Assembly (NCBI GenBank): GCA_900088475.1
Contig: FLMG01004455.1
Location: 1 to 17,053, forward strand
Source of the DNA: Hyphochytrium catenoides
Taxonomy: Eukaryota; Sar; Hyphochytriomycetes; Hyphochytriales; Hyphochytriaceae
Length of the DNA stretch: 17,053 nucleotides
Reading direction: 5' to 3'
Positions within the stretch are counted from its first letter, which is position 1, and the number at the start of each line of letters is the position of its first letter. Positions 1 through 9,284 of this stretch are shown here, piece by piece. Below the pieces are notes generated by a model that worked only from the letters and a program-made list of their open reading frames with translations, made no database searches and was not told the DNA's origin. The translations under genes and the position numbers were made by a program.

Positions 1-862
1 ATGATGATAAGGAAGGAGCAGCTCCGCCCGCGGCTCCTCCTCCTCTGATGGCGGCCACTGTCGCCATCTCTTCATGTGCAGTCAAGATGCCCAGCCATCA
101 GATTCTGATCCGCCTTCTTTCTTCCCTATGACGAGCATCATCCTCGTGCCAAGCTGCATGAAAAAACGACGAAGAGAATCAAGGAGGGAACAGCAGCCAG
201 GCGGCCCGGCCCGACCGTGCGGCCAGAGATCCAAAGCTCTCCTCGCCGTCAACAGAGCAGAGAGAAGGAGCGAAGGAGCTTATGGCTCTTGACAGACAAG
301 ACAATAGCTTCAAACGAAGGAGGAGTACAGCGGGGGCGGACAGCCAAGCGCGCCACAAGCACGCAAGGCCAAGGCCAAGGCCCAGGGCCAAGGCCAGGCA
401 AGCTGAAAGGAGGAAGAAGAAGCAGCAGCAAGGAGCAAGGAGCAAGTTTGGACGTCGTGGACACCATCATCAGTAACTTCCTCCGCCCGCCCTGCCGCCG
501 ACAAGAAGCTTCTTGACAGTCTGTCAAAATGAAGGTCAAATTGACGTGAAGAAAGCAGCGGCAGCATTAGGAGAGGAGGAGGAAAGGAGCTGCCTTCCAC
601 GGGCTTCATGATGTCCTCCTCCTCGCACCTGTTCTTCTTCTTCCTCAGTCAGGGAGAACAGCTGTCCAAAAGCTTGGTAAGCAAGGGCAGTGGTCCTACC
701 TCCGTCTGGGCAGAGGAAGAAGAAGAGACGTTAGGCTGTGGCGGCCAAGGCTGGGCTTGCCACTGTGCGAAAGGGCTGGGGGAAGACGAAGAGGAGGAGG
801 AAGGGTTCCAATCGTGCTGAGCGATGGATCTTCTTCTCTCGCTCTGCTGATGAGGGAGGAAG
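1..862. other. Gene-poor left flank, no established gene
   Basis: I find no convincing coding region here. The open frames on both strands are low-complexity (Arg/Ser/Gln/Gly-rich), overlap one another in several frames, and match no family I know. Around 363-400 there is a short imperfect tandem of a GGCCAA-like hexamer. At 649-676 a 28-base segment sits between a good pyrimidine-rich acceptor (TTCTTCTTCCTCAG, ending at 648) and a GTAAGC donor (677). It could be a small untranslated or coding exon of a + strand gene leading to the candidate exon at 863, but this is inference only. Confidence 0.4.
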
Positions 863-928
863 ATGGAGTTCGATAAGGGCGATAGACTGTCCTACCGCCG
901 CCTTGATCATGACGGGAGGCACATCGTT
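863..928 (+). CDS. Candidate first coding exon of an unrecognised + strand gene
   Basis: An ATG at 863 (AAG before it, G after it, a reasonable eukaryotic context) opens 22 codons reading MEFDKGDRLSYRRLDH and on to HIV. The frame then meets GTAAGC at 929, a strong donor, in phase 0. An in-frame TGA at 851 makes 863 the natural start. Directly downstream come long sense-strand (CT)n tracts, which is what the verified introns of the deacetylase gene look like. I could not find a downstream exon that joins in frame with a recognisable product. Acceptor-like sites exist near 1150, 1189, 1260 and 1558, and a stretch bounded by TCTAG and CAG/GTGTGC (about 1559-1655) is open in two frames. The product is unknown. 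It may instead be non-coding. Confidence 0.25.
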
Positions 929-954
929 GTAAGCTACTGCTGTTGATAGTACTG

Positions 955-956
955 CC

Positions 957-1002
<46 letters not shown>

Positions 1003-1058
1003 GTCTCTCTCTCTCTCTTCCCCTTTCTTGCCTAGTTCGTCCTCCCTTCCAAGAGACT

Positions 1059-1110
<52 letters not shown>
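955..1110 (+). repeat. (CT)n microsatellite tracts
   Basis: Two long CT dinucleotide runs (about 957-1018 and 1061-1107) are separated by a short unique spacer. Their pyrimidine strand is the + strand, like the introns of the + strand deacetylase gene further right. This suggests that they lie in an intron or leader of a + strand transcript. The antisense Arg/Glu-rich open frame over this tract is an artefact of the repeat. Confidence 0.9.
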
Positions 1111-2311
1111 CTCTCCCCTCGTCTTATCGCTCTCTTGCTTGTCCTCCCAGAGGGACTGATTGACACGCAGACATAGCATCATCCTCAGAAGTGGCAGGCT
1201 AGGACCAAAGGATCTCACCATCAGCGGGAGCTCCAAAGCAGGACATTTCTTACCCTTTCCAGAGCTCAGAGAAGCCTCAGCTCTCGCTGCTGCCGCTAAA
1301 GCCGCTGCCACCGCTGCTGATACATCTTCCCTCAGAGTGAGCAAGCATCAGAAGTGACTCGACCAAAAACGTACAACGACAGTCTTACCCTTGTCCGCCC
1401 CAATAGGAAAGAAAGATGGGATCTTGAGACGAGCAGGTGCCATGTCTCCTCTTCTCTCTCTCTCTCCCTCGTCCCCCTCGAGCCGCGCTTGTCTTCCCTT
1501 TAGACGATGAGCTGACAGGTGACCAGACATCCCTTGTTCTCTTCTTCCTTCCTTCTAGATCAGTAACGGAAGAAGGACGACCAGCTCCACAGCGGAGGAC
1601 AATCAGAACCGCTGCCGTTCTCTTGTTCAGCAAAGGACAAGCTCAAGGCCAGCAGGTGTGCTCTTGTTCTTTGTTGAGGCATAGTAGCGACCTAACCAGC
1701 AGGACTGGACGGAGGAGAGTCCAAAGAGGAGGAGCGGCGACAACTGTCTTGTCTGCTATGATCCATTATCATCCTTTCTTCTTTCTGATGGTTAGCATGA
1801 CGCTTCCAGCCCTGACACTATTATGTCTCTTCTCTCAACGAGAGTGCAGGAGTTTCTGCTTGGGACTGGGTGGTAGGAAGACCAAGCCTCTTTCGCCTTC
1901 TTCTTCTTCGTCGTCCCAAGGGCGCAGGTTGTCAGACAGTAGAGGGAGTCAGTGCTTCTGCGGAGGGTAACTGGCTATCGCTTGATTATCGCCGACCAAA
2001 GCAGCGGGCGAAGAATCCAGACAATCTTACGGAGAGAAACGAGAAGCAGATAGGAAGAGGAAAGGACAACTGGCGGTTGGAAGTGTAGGTTATCAGGAGC
2101 GTAGCTGTCAGTGTCGACAGCAGCAGCACCTGGCTGGCGTCAGAAGCCAAGCAAACAAGAGGACAACCTTCCGAAGCTGGCACATAGAAAGTGGCAGCAG
2201 CAGTACATTTATTGACCGAAGGGGATTCTCTTCTCCACACCGGCGGCGCGTCTCCTCTTCATCAGGGGACGCGGCAGTAGGGAGGAGGGCATCTCCTAAG
2301 CACATTATCCG
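1111..2311. other. Non-repetitive stretch without an established gene
   Basis: This stretch follows the CT tracts and ends before the GH18 gene. A + strand frame stays open for about 177 codons (1437-1970), but its composition is Ser/Leu/Arg-rich with no recognisable domain. It also has internal splice-like signals, so it may be partly exonic or entirely non-coding. A short Ala-rich stretch near 1270-1325 is the most protein-like patch. The last few hundred bases before 2489 presumably hold the promoter and leader of the chitinase-like gene. I see no clear TATA box. Confidence 0.35.
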
Positions 2312-2488
2312 TTGGCGCAAGAGCCTCTCATTCCCACTTTTCCAGCCTCCAGGTCATTCCCAGCCCACCAAGAAGAGAGCCTCCCCCGTCCGTCCAGCCT
2401 GGACCAAGCTCGAGAGACTCGACAACTGAGCTCAATCAGCAGCATCGTTCCAAAGCCCAACAACGTACGGACCGTCCGCACTGCGACC

Positions 2489-3745
2489 ATGAAGCTCTCA
2501 CATCTTCTTGCAGCCTTTGCATGCGCTGCCACTCTCCTCGTTGAGGCTCCTGAGCCTTGCATGGGCATGTTCTTCAGCCCCTACAAGGATGTCACGGTGA
2601 ACATGGACTGGAACACCAACGTTATATCTACCGCGGTCCGAGGGTCAAGAGAGACGTTGCTCCCCGTGTTATCCCAAAGCGGCTTGGACACAGTGACCTG
2701 GGCTTTCGCTACTGGCGTCTGTGGCAGTGAGACATGGGGCGGCATAGCCCCTGATGCCCTTGCGTCGTCCAACATCCAGGCGTGGGCTGCGGCTGGGAAG
2801 AAGTACATCATCTCCACCGGCGGTGCCGCAGGATCATTCAAATGTCCGACAGACGCGGCATTCCTGAAGTTCATTGAGAGGTATCACTCCTCTGGCCTCG
2901 TAGGGATCGACTTTGATATCGAAGGAGGCGTCAGTCAACAAGATATTCAAGACCTTGTCCAGCGTATCAAAGCTGCACGAGCGCGCTATCCTGATCTCAG
3001 GTTCAGCTTTACTCTCGCCACGCTGGGAGGAAATAGCTCCCCTAACTTGGGCACCCTTGGCGTTATGGCTGTCAATGCAATCAAGGAGAACGGACTCACG
3101 GACATCGCCTTCGTCAATCTGATGGCTATGGACTATGGCTCTGCCAGCCCCAGCACGTGCATTGTAGAAAATGGCAAGTGCGAGATGGGGAAGTCTGCCG
3201 TACGAGCAGCGAAGAGCCTGCATGAGGACTTTGGCATACCCTACTCTCAGATTGAGGTCACGCCGATGATCGGGGGCAATGACTCTCCTGGCCAAACCTT
3301 CACCACTGGCGACGTGCAGACTCTCGCTAACTTTGCAAAGGAGGTTGGACTAGGAGGAATCCACTTGTGGTCGCTGGATCGTGACCGTGACTGCCCTCCA
3401 GGCAGCGCGTCACCCATATGCAACACCTATGGACAGGCAGGAACTCTAGGCTTTATTCAGGCCTTTCAAGCGAGCCTTAATGGAGGTGCCAACGACAAGC
3501 CACCATCTACCAAGCAACCATCTCCAGCGCCTGGGCCATCACCTTCATCAGCGCCAACCACCCCGACAATGACGCCTCCTCCGGCTCCAGCTCCAAGTGA
3601 TGGGAAGCCCACAGAAGAGTGTGCGAAGGCAGGATGCGCCAAGGGCTGTCTTTGGACTTACCCGACAGGAACGCAATGCTTCCAAGACTATCCGCGAGAA
3701 AGCTGCGAGCTCTATATGAAGTTTGGATACACCTGGTGCCCATGA
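2489..3745 (+). CDS. Secreted GH18 chitinase-like protein with Cys-rich tail
   Basis: This is an intronless gene of 418 residues. I start at the ATG at 2489 (context ACCATGA) because it opens directly into a signal peptide (MKLSHLLAAFACAATLL). The frame is open further upstream to 2312, but that extension is unlike a secreted N-terminus. The GH18 catalytic motif is present as GIDFDIEGG, with D141, D143 and the proton donor E145. The first Asp of the usual DGxDxDxE is Val138, as seen from memory in some actinobacterial-type GH18 proteins. Other GH18 landmarks are MAMDYG (212-217), TPMIGGND (258-265) and LWSLDRDRDC (293-302). After the barrel (about residues 27-330) come a Pro/Ser/Thr-rich linker (about 335-373) and a C-terminal module with six cysteines (378, 383, 387, 397, 406, 417). 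The protein should be secreted and act on chitin or related GlcNAc polymers. Chitinase versus endo-GlcNAc-ase or lectin-like activity cannot be settled here. Confidence 0.9.
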   Translation: MKLSHLLAAFACAATLLVEAPEPCMGMFFSPYKDVTVNMDWNTNVISTAVRGSRETLLPVLSQSGLDTVTWAFATGVCGSETWGGIAPDALASSNIQAWAAAGKKYIISTGGAAGSFKCPTDAAFLKFIERYHSSGLVGIDFDIEGGVSQQDIQDLVQRIKAARARYPDLRFSFTLATLGGNSSPNLGTLGVMAVNAIKENGLTDIAFVNLMAMDYGSASPSTCIVENGKCEMGKSAVRAAKSLHEDFGIPYSQIEVTPMIGGNDSPGQTFTTGDVQTLANFAKEVGLGGIHLWSLDRDRDCPPGSASPICNTYGQAGTLGFIQAFQASLNGGANDKPPSTKQPSPAPGPSPSSAPTTPTMTPPPAPAPSDGKPTEECAKAGCAKGCLWTYPTGTQCFQDYPRESCELYMKFGYTWCP

Positions 3746-3797
3746 TGGGGCAGAGAAGAGAAGAAGCGAGGCGGTGAGATGAGCTTATTATAAAGAT

Positions 3798-3803
3798 AAT
3801 AAA
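3798..3803 (+). promoter_or_regulatory. Possible polyadenylation signal of the GH18 gene
   Basis: AATAAA lies 53 bases after the GH18 stop codon, inside a locally AT-rich patch of an otherwise balanced sequence. The spacing and position suit a eukaryotic 3' end signal. Whether this lineage uses AATAAA is not known from the window. Confidence 0.35.
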
Positions 3804-5670
3804 GAAGGAAGAAGCCTTCTGCATTGAGAATGCTCTCTGACTAACAGCAGCGTAGCGTTCATGATGACTGGCTAGGGAGGCTCTGCTTGGTCCTTGAAGC
3901 TTCTTAACTACCTGAGTGGTGATTGAGAGCTAGAGGGCCGCTGAGGTTTGAGGGCGGGACCTGCTCAATGTCCCTAGTGACTCGTAGAGTGAAGAAAGAT
4001 AGTGAGCATGTGGCCAGCACCGTCCTGAGCCTCATAGTAGCGTTTAGCGGTGGCGGTGGTGGCGGCCCCGTCTTTGCTGGGGACGACGCTTGCTCCTTCA
4101 TTGTGCTGCCAAGACAAGTGCTTCCGTCTCTAACTAGAGTGGTCTGCTGATCTGTTGAGCTCGTTTAGGAAAGGCTGAAGCGATGAGATGGAGGCTCAAG
4201 AAGAAGAAGAAGAAGAAGTGGAGTGAGAAGTGAGTCGTTTCTATTATCCTTCTTCCACTATGCTTTATGATCAACCTCGACATGACTTGCGCTGGGCAAT
4301 GTGCGAGCCGTAGGACCCTAAAGATAAGCTGCTCAGGATGCCGCTGGCTGTTGGAGACGCGGTCCTCAAGCATGAGCGATGGGACTTAGAAGTTGAAGCG
4401 TTAGCAGATTGAAGTCAGAGATATTTCCTTCTTCCAGCTCAGCCGTCATGGCATCACAAGGAAGTCACGGCAGTGGATGATGATCGAAGGGTTGGAGTCA
4501 AGACACGTAAGCTTCTTCTTGAGGTCCAAGGCTTGTAGAGAGACTTTCTCTTCTGCCTTGTCATCGCTTCTCTTGCTAGGTCATATCCTCTAGCTAGACC
4601 ATCAGATACCGCCTACAGGGTCAATGTCCTCTGTTTCTTATCGCTGCCGTCCTTTGTTCACGCCGCCGCTGATGGTGTCTGGATGCCACTGATGTTAGCG
4701 CTGATAGATCCCCGCTCCTCAGTGATGAGGCTGAGAAGCATGAAGCACTGTCCAAGCCAAAAGTAAGTCGGCCTCTTCTGTCCAAGCAACGGGCCTGAGC
4801 CACTAACGAGCCTTCACTCTTCTTTCTTTCATCACCTGGGACTGCGGGCTGCTTCTCATCAGCCACCAGCCTTACGAGGCCTCCAGCAGCAGCAGCACAC
4901 GCATCCTGGCACGGGATGTTCGTCCTACTATTAGCCTCTTCTTCCGTTGCTGAGATAGACGGTAGAGAGAGCTCGGTAGATTAGAAGGAGGAGATGGACG
5001 TAAGAAGAGATTCTGGCAGGAGAAGGATAACAAAGGTTACACAGAAGAGTTGCGACATCTCTTCATCCCTCCGAGCACTTACCAGCAAGACACGCCGTCC
5101 GCACGATCTGCCTGCACGGGAAGAGCAGCAGCCTGTCTCTCTGCCTCGCGTCCTCCAGATCTCTAGGACCAGCTGCTGCTTCTGCTGGCTGGGCAGAAGA
5201 GGGAAGGAAGAAGATTCCTACTAGCTTCCTTCGTTCATCAATGGTGCCTGTCCTTCTTTGGCACTTCCAGTCCAAAAGGCCGATATCTACCTTCTCCTTC
5301 TTCTTCTTCTAGAATCATCTGAAGTCCTGCAGCCGTTGCTGCCAGCAAAGGTCTGAGGACGATTGAGAGCGGGCTGCTGGGACTCTATAAAACGATGAGG
5401 TTCCTGGGTCAAAGAGAAGGAGGAGTGACAGCGATAAACTAGAGAAGAGCAAGATCCTTGAGGTCTCTCTCCAGCTGCCTTGGATACGGGCTGCTGCTTC
5501 CTGATACTGTTGGAGGGCGAAGAAGGGCGGAGGATAGGACAGCCCGGGTCGGACAGAGGATGGACATAGAGAAGGAAGTCAACCGACGACTAAGATGGAT
5601 GCAGAACTACGGGTCGGACAATGCTGGCCAAATCTCTTGGAATGATAGGTGCGCTTCTGTACCTTCTTAC

Positions 5671-5721
5671 AGAGAGAGAGAGCGAGAGAGAGCGCGCGAG
5701 CGAGAGAGAGAGAGAGAGAGA
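5671..5721 (-). repeat. (AG)n tract with interruptions
   Basis: A purine dinucleotide run on the + strand, interrupted by GCGAG and GCGCGCGAGC units. In this window such runs mark introns of minus strand genes, but I found no minus strand exons on either side. Confidence 0.85.
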
Positions 5722-7160
5722 ACGATGGAGATGCTTGCAGCGGTCCCAAAGCATCAACAGGTTGCCTCCAATAATTCACATCTGAGGGCCATAAATGACA
5801 AGGAGAGGAGCCGCTTCTCTCATCTCGTCCCGAACAATGTTCGATGTTGAGCCTCTGCCCTGCCTTTGCCTTTTGGCCTTTCAGACTTCTAAACAGCAGC
5901 GCTGAGGCCGCCTAAAATGTGGCACAGCGGCCCGAAGGCAAGCCATGAGACGATGAAAGAGTTCGTCCATCAGCAGCATCATCGTTATATTGCCTGCCTC
6001 GCCTGCCTCGCCTACACTGTGGCACAAGCTGCCTGAACGGAGATGTCGATGGAGATGCGAGAGGTTTAATGACCTGCTTGCTGACACTGCAGGCCAAAAA
6101 TGGACTAACATCATAAGAGTTTCCCTATCGAACAGCAGGGACAAAGACTCCACGTCCTTCTGGCCGGTCCTTGTGCTTGAGAAGATGCGCATGATCCTTG
6201 TTCATGAGCTAAATAAACAGGGAAAGCCAGTGCTTCATGGGCTTGTTGATCCTTCTTCACCAGCACTTCTTCCTCCCGCCTCTGGCTGCTGGGTGGTGCC
6301 CTGCTGGTGCTGCAGTGCCAGCCGTGGATCTGATGCTTGATGCTGCAGAATCATCAGCCTTCTTCGCCTTTCTTTGTCGCCATCGTTCCCTTCCTTAACC
6401 TTCTCCTGCTGATGCGCTTTTCTGTTTCCCTGGCAGAACAGACAAGATGCGCTGACTATGGGCCGAGGACAGCGGGCGGGGCTTAGGCTTGTCACTATGT
6501 CCTGGGTGCAGAGAAGCCACAGCCCGCCGTGACCTCTTGGTAGGACGGCAGGGATGATGATGACGGTCATCATCATCATCTTCAAGCGTGAGGAGACAGA
6601 AGAAGGAAGGAAAGGATCTGCTGGTGGATTTCTTAGCGAAGGATTGGATTCAGGAAGAGGGTTCCTCTTAAGGTCTCGCCGCGGTGGTCTTTGCGTGCTG
6701 TCAGCGTGCTGCAGATACCAAGCACGTAGCAGCTGAAACTTTCTTCTTCCTTTGGCTGTCATCAGGATCTTTGCCATGCAGCTCTTCCTGGTTGCAGAGA
6801 GGAAAGACGGCACTTCATGGCGAGTGTCTTGGTAGGACTTTGGGATCTGGAAAAGAAGAAAGACGGTGCTTTCTTCATGTTCGGACCAGGTTCTTGGATT
6901 GCAGATGGACTTCTTCGTCTCAGCGAAGGAAACTGTGCGTCATCAGGACCGCAGCCGCGGTGTTAAGGCAAAGGCGAGCTTTCATCTGGCGCGTCCAGGT
7001 GATGTCAAGAGTAGAGCCATCAGCCCTTGTTGATGATCTCTCGCTGGATAGTATGTACATTGTCCAAGGATATTGTCCTTGCAATGTGGCGGATGATCTG
7101 GCGACATCATGCTTCGGACAACGCATTGAGCCTGCTGATCCTTTGTGCTTTATAGATGGC

Positions 7161-7202
7161 GGCCGCGGGCTGGTTGATTGTGGCCGCGGGCTGGTTGATT
7201 GT
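7161..7202. repeat. Perfect tandem duplication of a 21-base unit
   Basis: Two exact, adjacent copies of a 21-base unit (7161-7181 and 7182-7202; it begins GGCCGCGGGC and ends GATTGT), followed by the first bases of a third (GGC). The unit is a multiple of three, so the duplication does not close the surrounding + strand open frame and reads GRGLVDC twice. It looks like a recent slippage or unequal-exchange event. Confidence 0.95.
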
Positions 7203-7775
7203 GGCTCGGCCGTGATCATCATCACTTGCTCGCTAGTCTTTGTGCTACTTTCCATTTGGATCTTCTTCCTGCTGCATCTCTTTCTCCGGCGATGTCACTC
7301 CTTGCCACTGGTGCCTCAGGATCTTCTAGAAAGGAAGAACTAGCTACCTCTTCTAGAGCAATCCATCGACTAAGCTCCTGCCCCGCCCTGACTGCTTGCA
7401 CTTGAACTTGCCTTTTGCCCATCAGAGCTCTTTAATCCTCTATCCCTTCTCGACGTCTACAGAGCTTGACTCAGTTGTTGACAGGTATATGCTATGGCGT
7501 TTTTTCTCGCGTTCTTACGGCCTGCCTGTTGCTTGCCGTCTCTCTCTGTCGGACGGAGAGCTGGGACTCTCTCTGCCCAGTTCCTGGTGAGCCTCAGGTC
7601 AGAGGAGCCCAACAGCAAGCAGCTAAGCCATCATCACTTCTCAATTTCATTGAGATTTAGCAGGTCGACAATCGACAAGCGAGGCAAGACACCTTGTCCA
7701 GCATCATTTACCAGCCAACCATAGCAGCAAGCCACATCGACTAGGCAGAAGCACGGCAGTCTGCAGCATCGCCCC

Positions 7776-9284
7776 ATGAATATCAAAGAGTTGCTTCTCG
7801 TTGCGGCTCTCGTTGCCACTTCGGCATCGTCTGCCTTTGCTACCCGAGACCAACCAGGAGGAGCTCGTGGCGGCTTTAGGCATCGACAACTTCTCGAGGA
7901 CTGCTATGGACCGTGCTCTAGTCACGATGACTGCAGCGGTCAGCTAGCCTGCATGGGCGGCGTCTGCAACGACGATCCTGACATGGGAACCCACATATGC
8001 AAGCCCTCACCACCCTCACCAACTGGGGCGCCAAGTCCTTCTCAACCTCCGTCTCCAGGTCCTGTCACCAAGAAGGAAGAGCTCATCCGCTTCTTGAAGA
8101 CTGGACTGGGTAACCACATCATCTCTGGTCAGCATAACAAGCTCAATGCTGACCCTCTGAGCTATACAAGGCGTATCACGGAGGTCACGGGCAAACATCC
8201 TGGCTTGTGGGGCGGAGACTTCCTCTTTGATGGCGATGACAACCGCCAGCGCATGATTGACGAAGCTATCCGTCAGTGGAAAGCTGGGTCTCTCGTGGCT
8301 CTGACTTGGCACACTTGCCCTCCTACCATGGGCGACCGGTGCCAGTGGGACGGTGATGTCAACGGTAGCCATCTCGATGATGATGAGTGGCGTGAGCTAG
8401 TCAAGGACGGAGGTCGGCTAAACAAGGCGTGGAAACAACGTTTGGACCTCATCGTTCCGTACCTGAGACAGCTTGAAAAGGCCGGAGTCATCCCAATCTT
8501 CAGACCTATCCACGAAATGAATGACGACTGGGCCTGGTGGGGCGGTCGCCCTGGACCCAGCGGCAGTCGGCGCCTCTATGAGATCACTTACGACTATCTG
8601 GTGGGCGTGCATGGATTCAAGAACATGGTCTGGACGTGGAATGTCAAGGACAAGAACACGTGGAACATCCAGGAGTACTTCCCAGGATCCAAGTACATGG
8701 ATGTTGTCTCCTTGGACGTGTGGATGCAAAAGTACCCGACGGACGAGGACTATCAAAAGCTGCTCTCCTTGGCCGGGGACAAGCCTATCGCTCTCGCAGA
8801 GGTCGGGCACTTCCCAACCACCAGCGTGCTCCAAGCGCAACCAAAGTGGACCTGGTTCATGCTCTGGTCTGAGTTCCTTGACCCTCTCTCTGATGAAGAG
8901 ATCAGCGCAGTCTATCATCAACCTCGCATCTGGTCCCGTGGGGACTTCAAGATCTCTTCTTCACGCAGGACCCTCCGCCGTCTGGCGGAGTACTCAGGGG
9001 ATGCCACGTACTACTATGTAGGCCTAGGAGCCTGTGGCTGGGATAACACTGACGATGAGTACGTGGCGGCGCTGAACGGCGCGCAGTTCGGAGATGTGCC
9101 TGGATCCTCTGAGTGGTGTGGCAAGACAGTCACGGTCACGGGTCCCACGGGCACAGTTGACGTTAGGATTGTGGACAAGTGCCCTGGATGCAGCTATGGT
9201 GACCTAGACCTCAGTCCAGCAGCTTTCCAGGCCATCGCTGGGGACCTTGACCTCGGCCGTGTCCGTATCACTTGGCATGACTGA
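7776..9284 (+). CDS. Secreted kissper-GH26-double-psi-barrel fusion
   Basis: This is an intronless gene of 502 residues. A signal peptide (residues 1-22, cleavage likely after SSAFA) is followed by a small knot with six cysteines (43, 47, 53, 59, 64, 75). Its text DCSGQLAC and CNDDPDMGTHIC closely resembles kissper, the N-terminal module of plant kiwellin. A Pro/Ser linker follows (76-98). Residues about 100-395 are a GH26 domain, the beta-mannanase family. They carry ISGQHN (116-121), WHT (178-180), FRPIHEM with the acid/base E247, and LAEVG with the nucleophile E342. The C-terminus (about 404-502) is a double-psi beta-barrel of the RlpA/barwin/expansin type: GACGW (418-422), WCGK, VRIVDKCPGC with D467, DLDLSPAAF (476-484) and a final ITWHD. 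The protein probably cleaves mannan-type or related polysaccharides outside the cell. The barrel and knot may bind wall material or inhibit or loosen partners. The domain calls are firm; the substrate is inferred. Confidence 0.93.
   Translation: MNIKELLLVAALVATSASSAFATRDQPGGARGGFRHRQLLEDCYGPCSSHDDCSGQLACMGGVCNDDPDMGTHICKPSPPSPTGAPSPSQPPSPGPVTKKEELIRFLKTGLGNHIISGQHNKLNADPLSYTRRITEVTGKHPGLWGGDFLFDGDDNRQRMIDEAIRQWKAGSLVALTWHTCPPTMGDRCQWDGDVNGSHLDDDEWRELVKDGGRLNKAWKQRLDLIVPYLRQLEKAGVIPIFRPIHEMNDDWAWWGGRPGPSGSRRLYEITYDYLVGVHGFKNMVWTWNVKDKNTWNIQEYFPGSKYMDVVSLDVWMQKYPTDEDYQKLLSLAGDKPIALAEVGHFPTTSVLQAQPKWTWFMLWSEFLDPLSDEEISAVYHQPRIWSRGDFKISSSRRTLRRLAEYSGDATYYYVGLGACGWDNTDDEYVAALNGAQFGDVPGSSEWCGKTVTVTGPTGTVDVRIVDKCPGCSYGDLDLSPAAFQAIAGDLDLGRVRITWHD

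Larger units (their letters stand above)
3746..7775. other. 4-kb intergenic stretch with no supportable gene
   Basis: No open frame here matches a family I recognise, and no exon-intron chain with consistent phases emerges. The longest + strand frame (6684-7343) has no ATG until 7002. It contains a 21-base tandem repeat and a hydrophobic stretch near its end (about 7209-7280), but its Cys/Trp/Ser-rich composition looks like translated non-coding DNA. The frames at 5458-5850 and, on the minus strand, at 6235-6813 are similar. The stretch holds a few short simple repeats (AAG repeats near 4201-4216, AG at 5671-5721, a CCTGCCTCG duplication near 5994-6012). It should also contain the 3' end of the GH18 transcript and the promoter of the GH26 gene. 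Confidence 0.5.

Noticed and set aside
934-1344. Minus strand open frame of 136 codons over the CT tracts
   Set aside because: It is mostly Arg-Glu repeats translated from (AG)n, the mirror of the microsatellite.
2312-2488. In-frame upstream extension of the GH18 protein by 59 residues
   Set aside because: The extension is Pro/Ser/Gln-rich with no signal-peptide character, whereas the ATG at 2489 has a good context and starts a proper signal peptide. The extension is more likely leader sequence.
6235-6813. 192-codon minus strand open frame
   Set aside because: Low-complexity and Arg/Pro-rich, with no recognisable motif or supporting splice context.
6684-7343. 219-codon + strand open frame
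   Set aside because: It begins with GTG, has no ATG until 7002, contains a tandem repeat and has no domain. Its composition looks non-coding.
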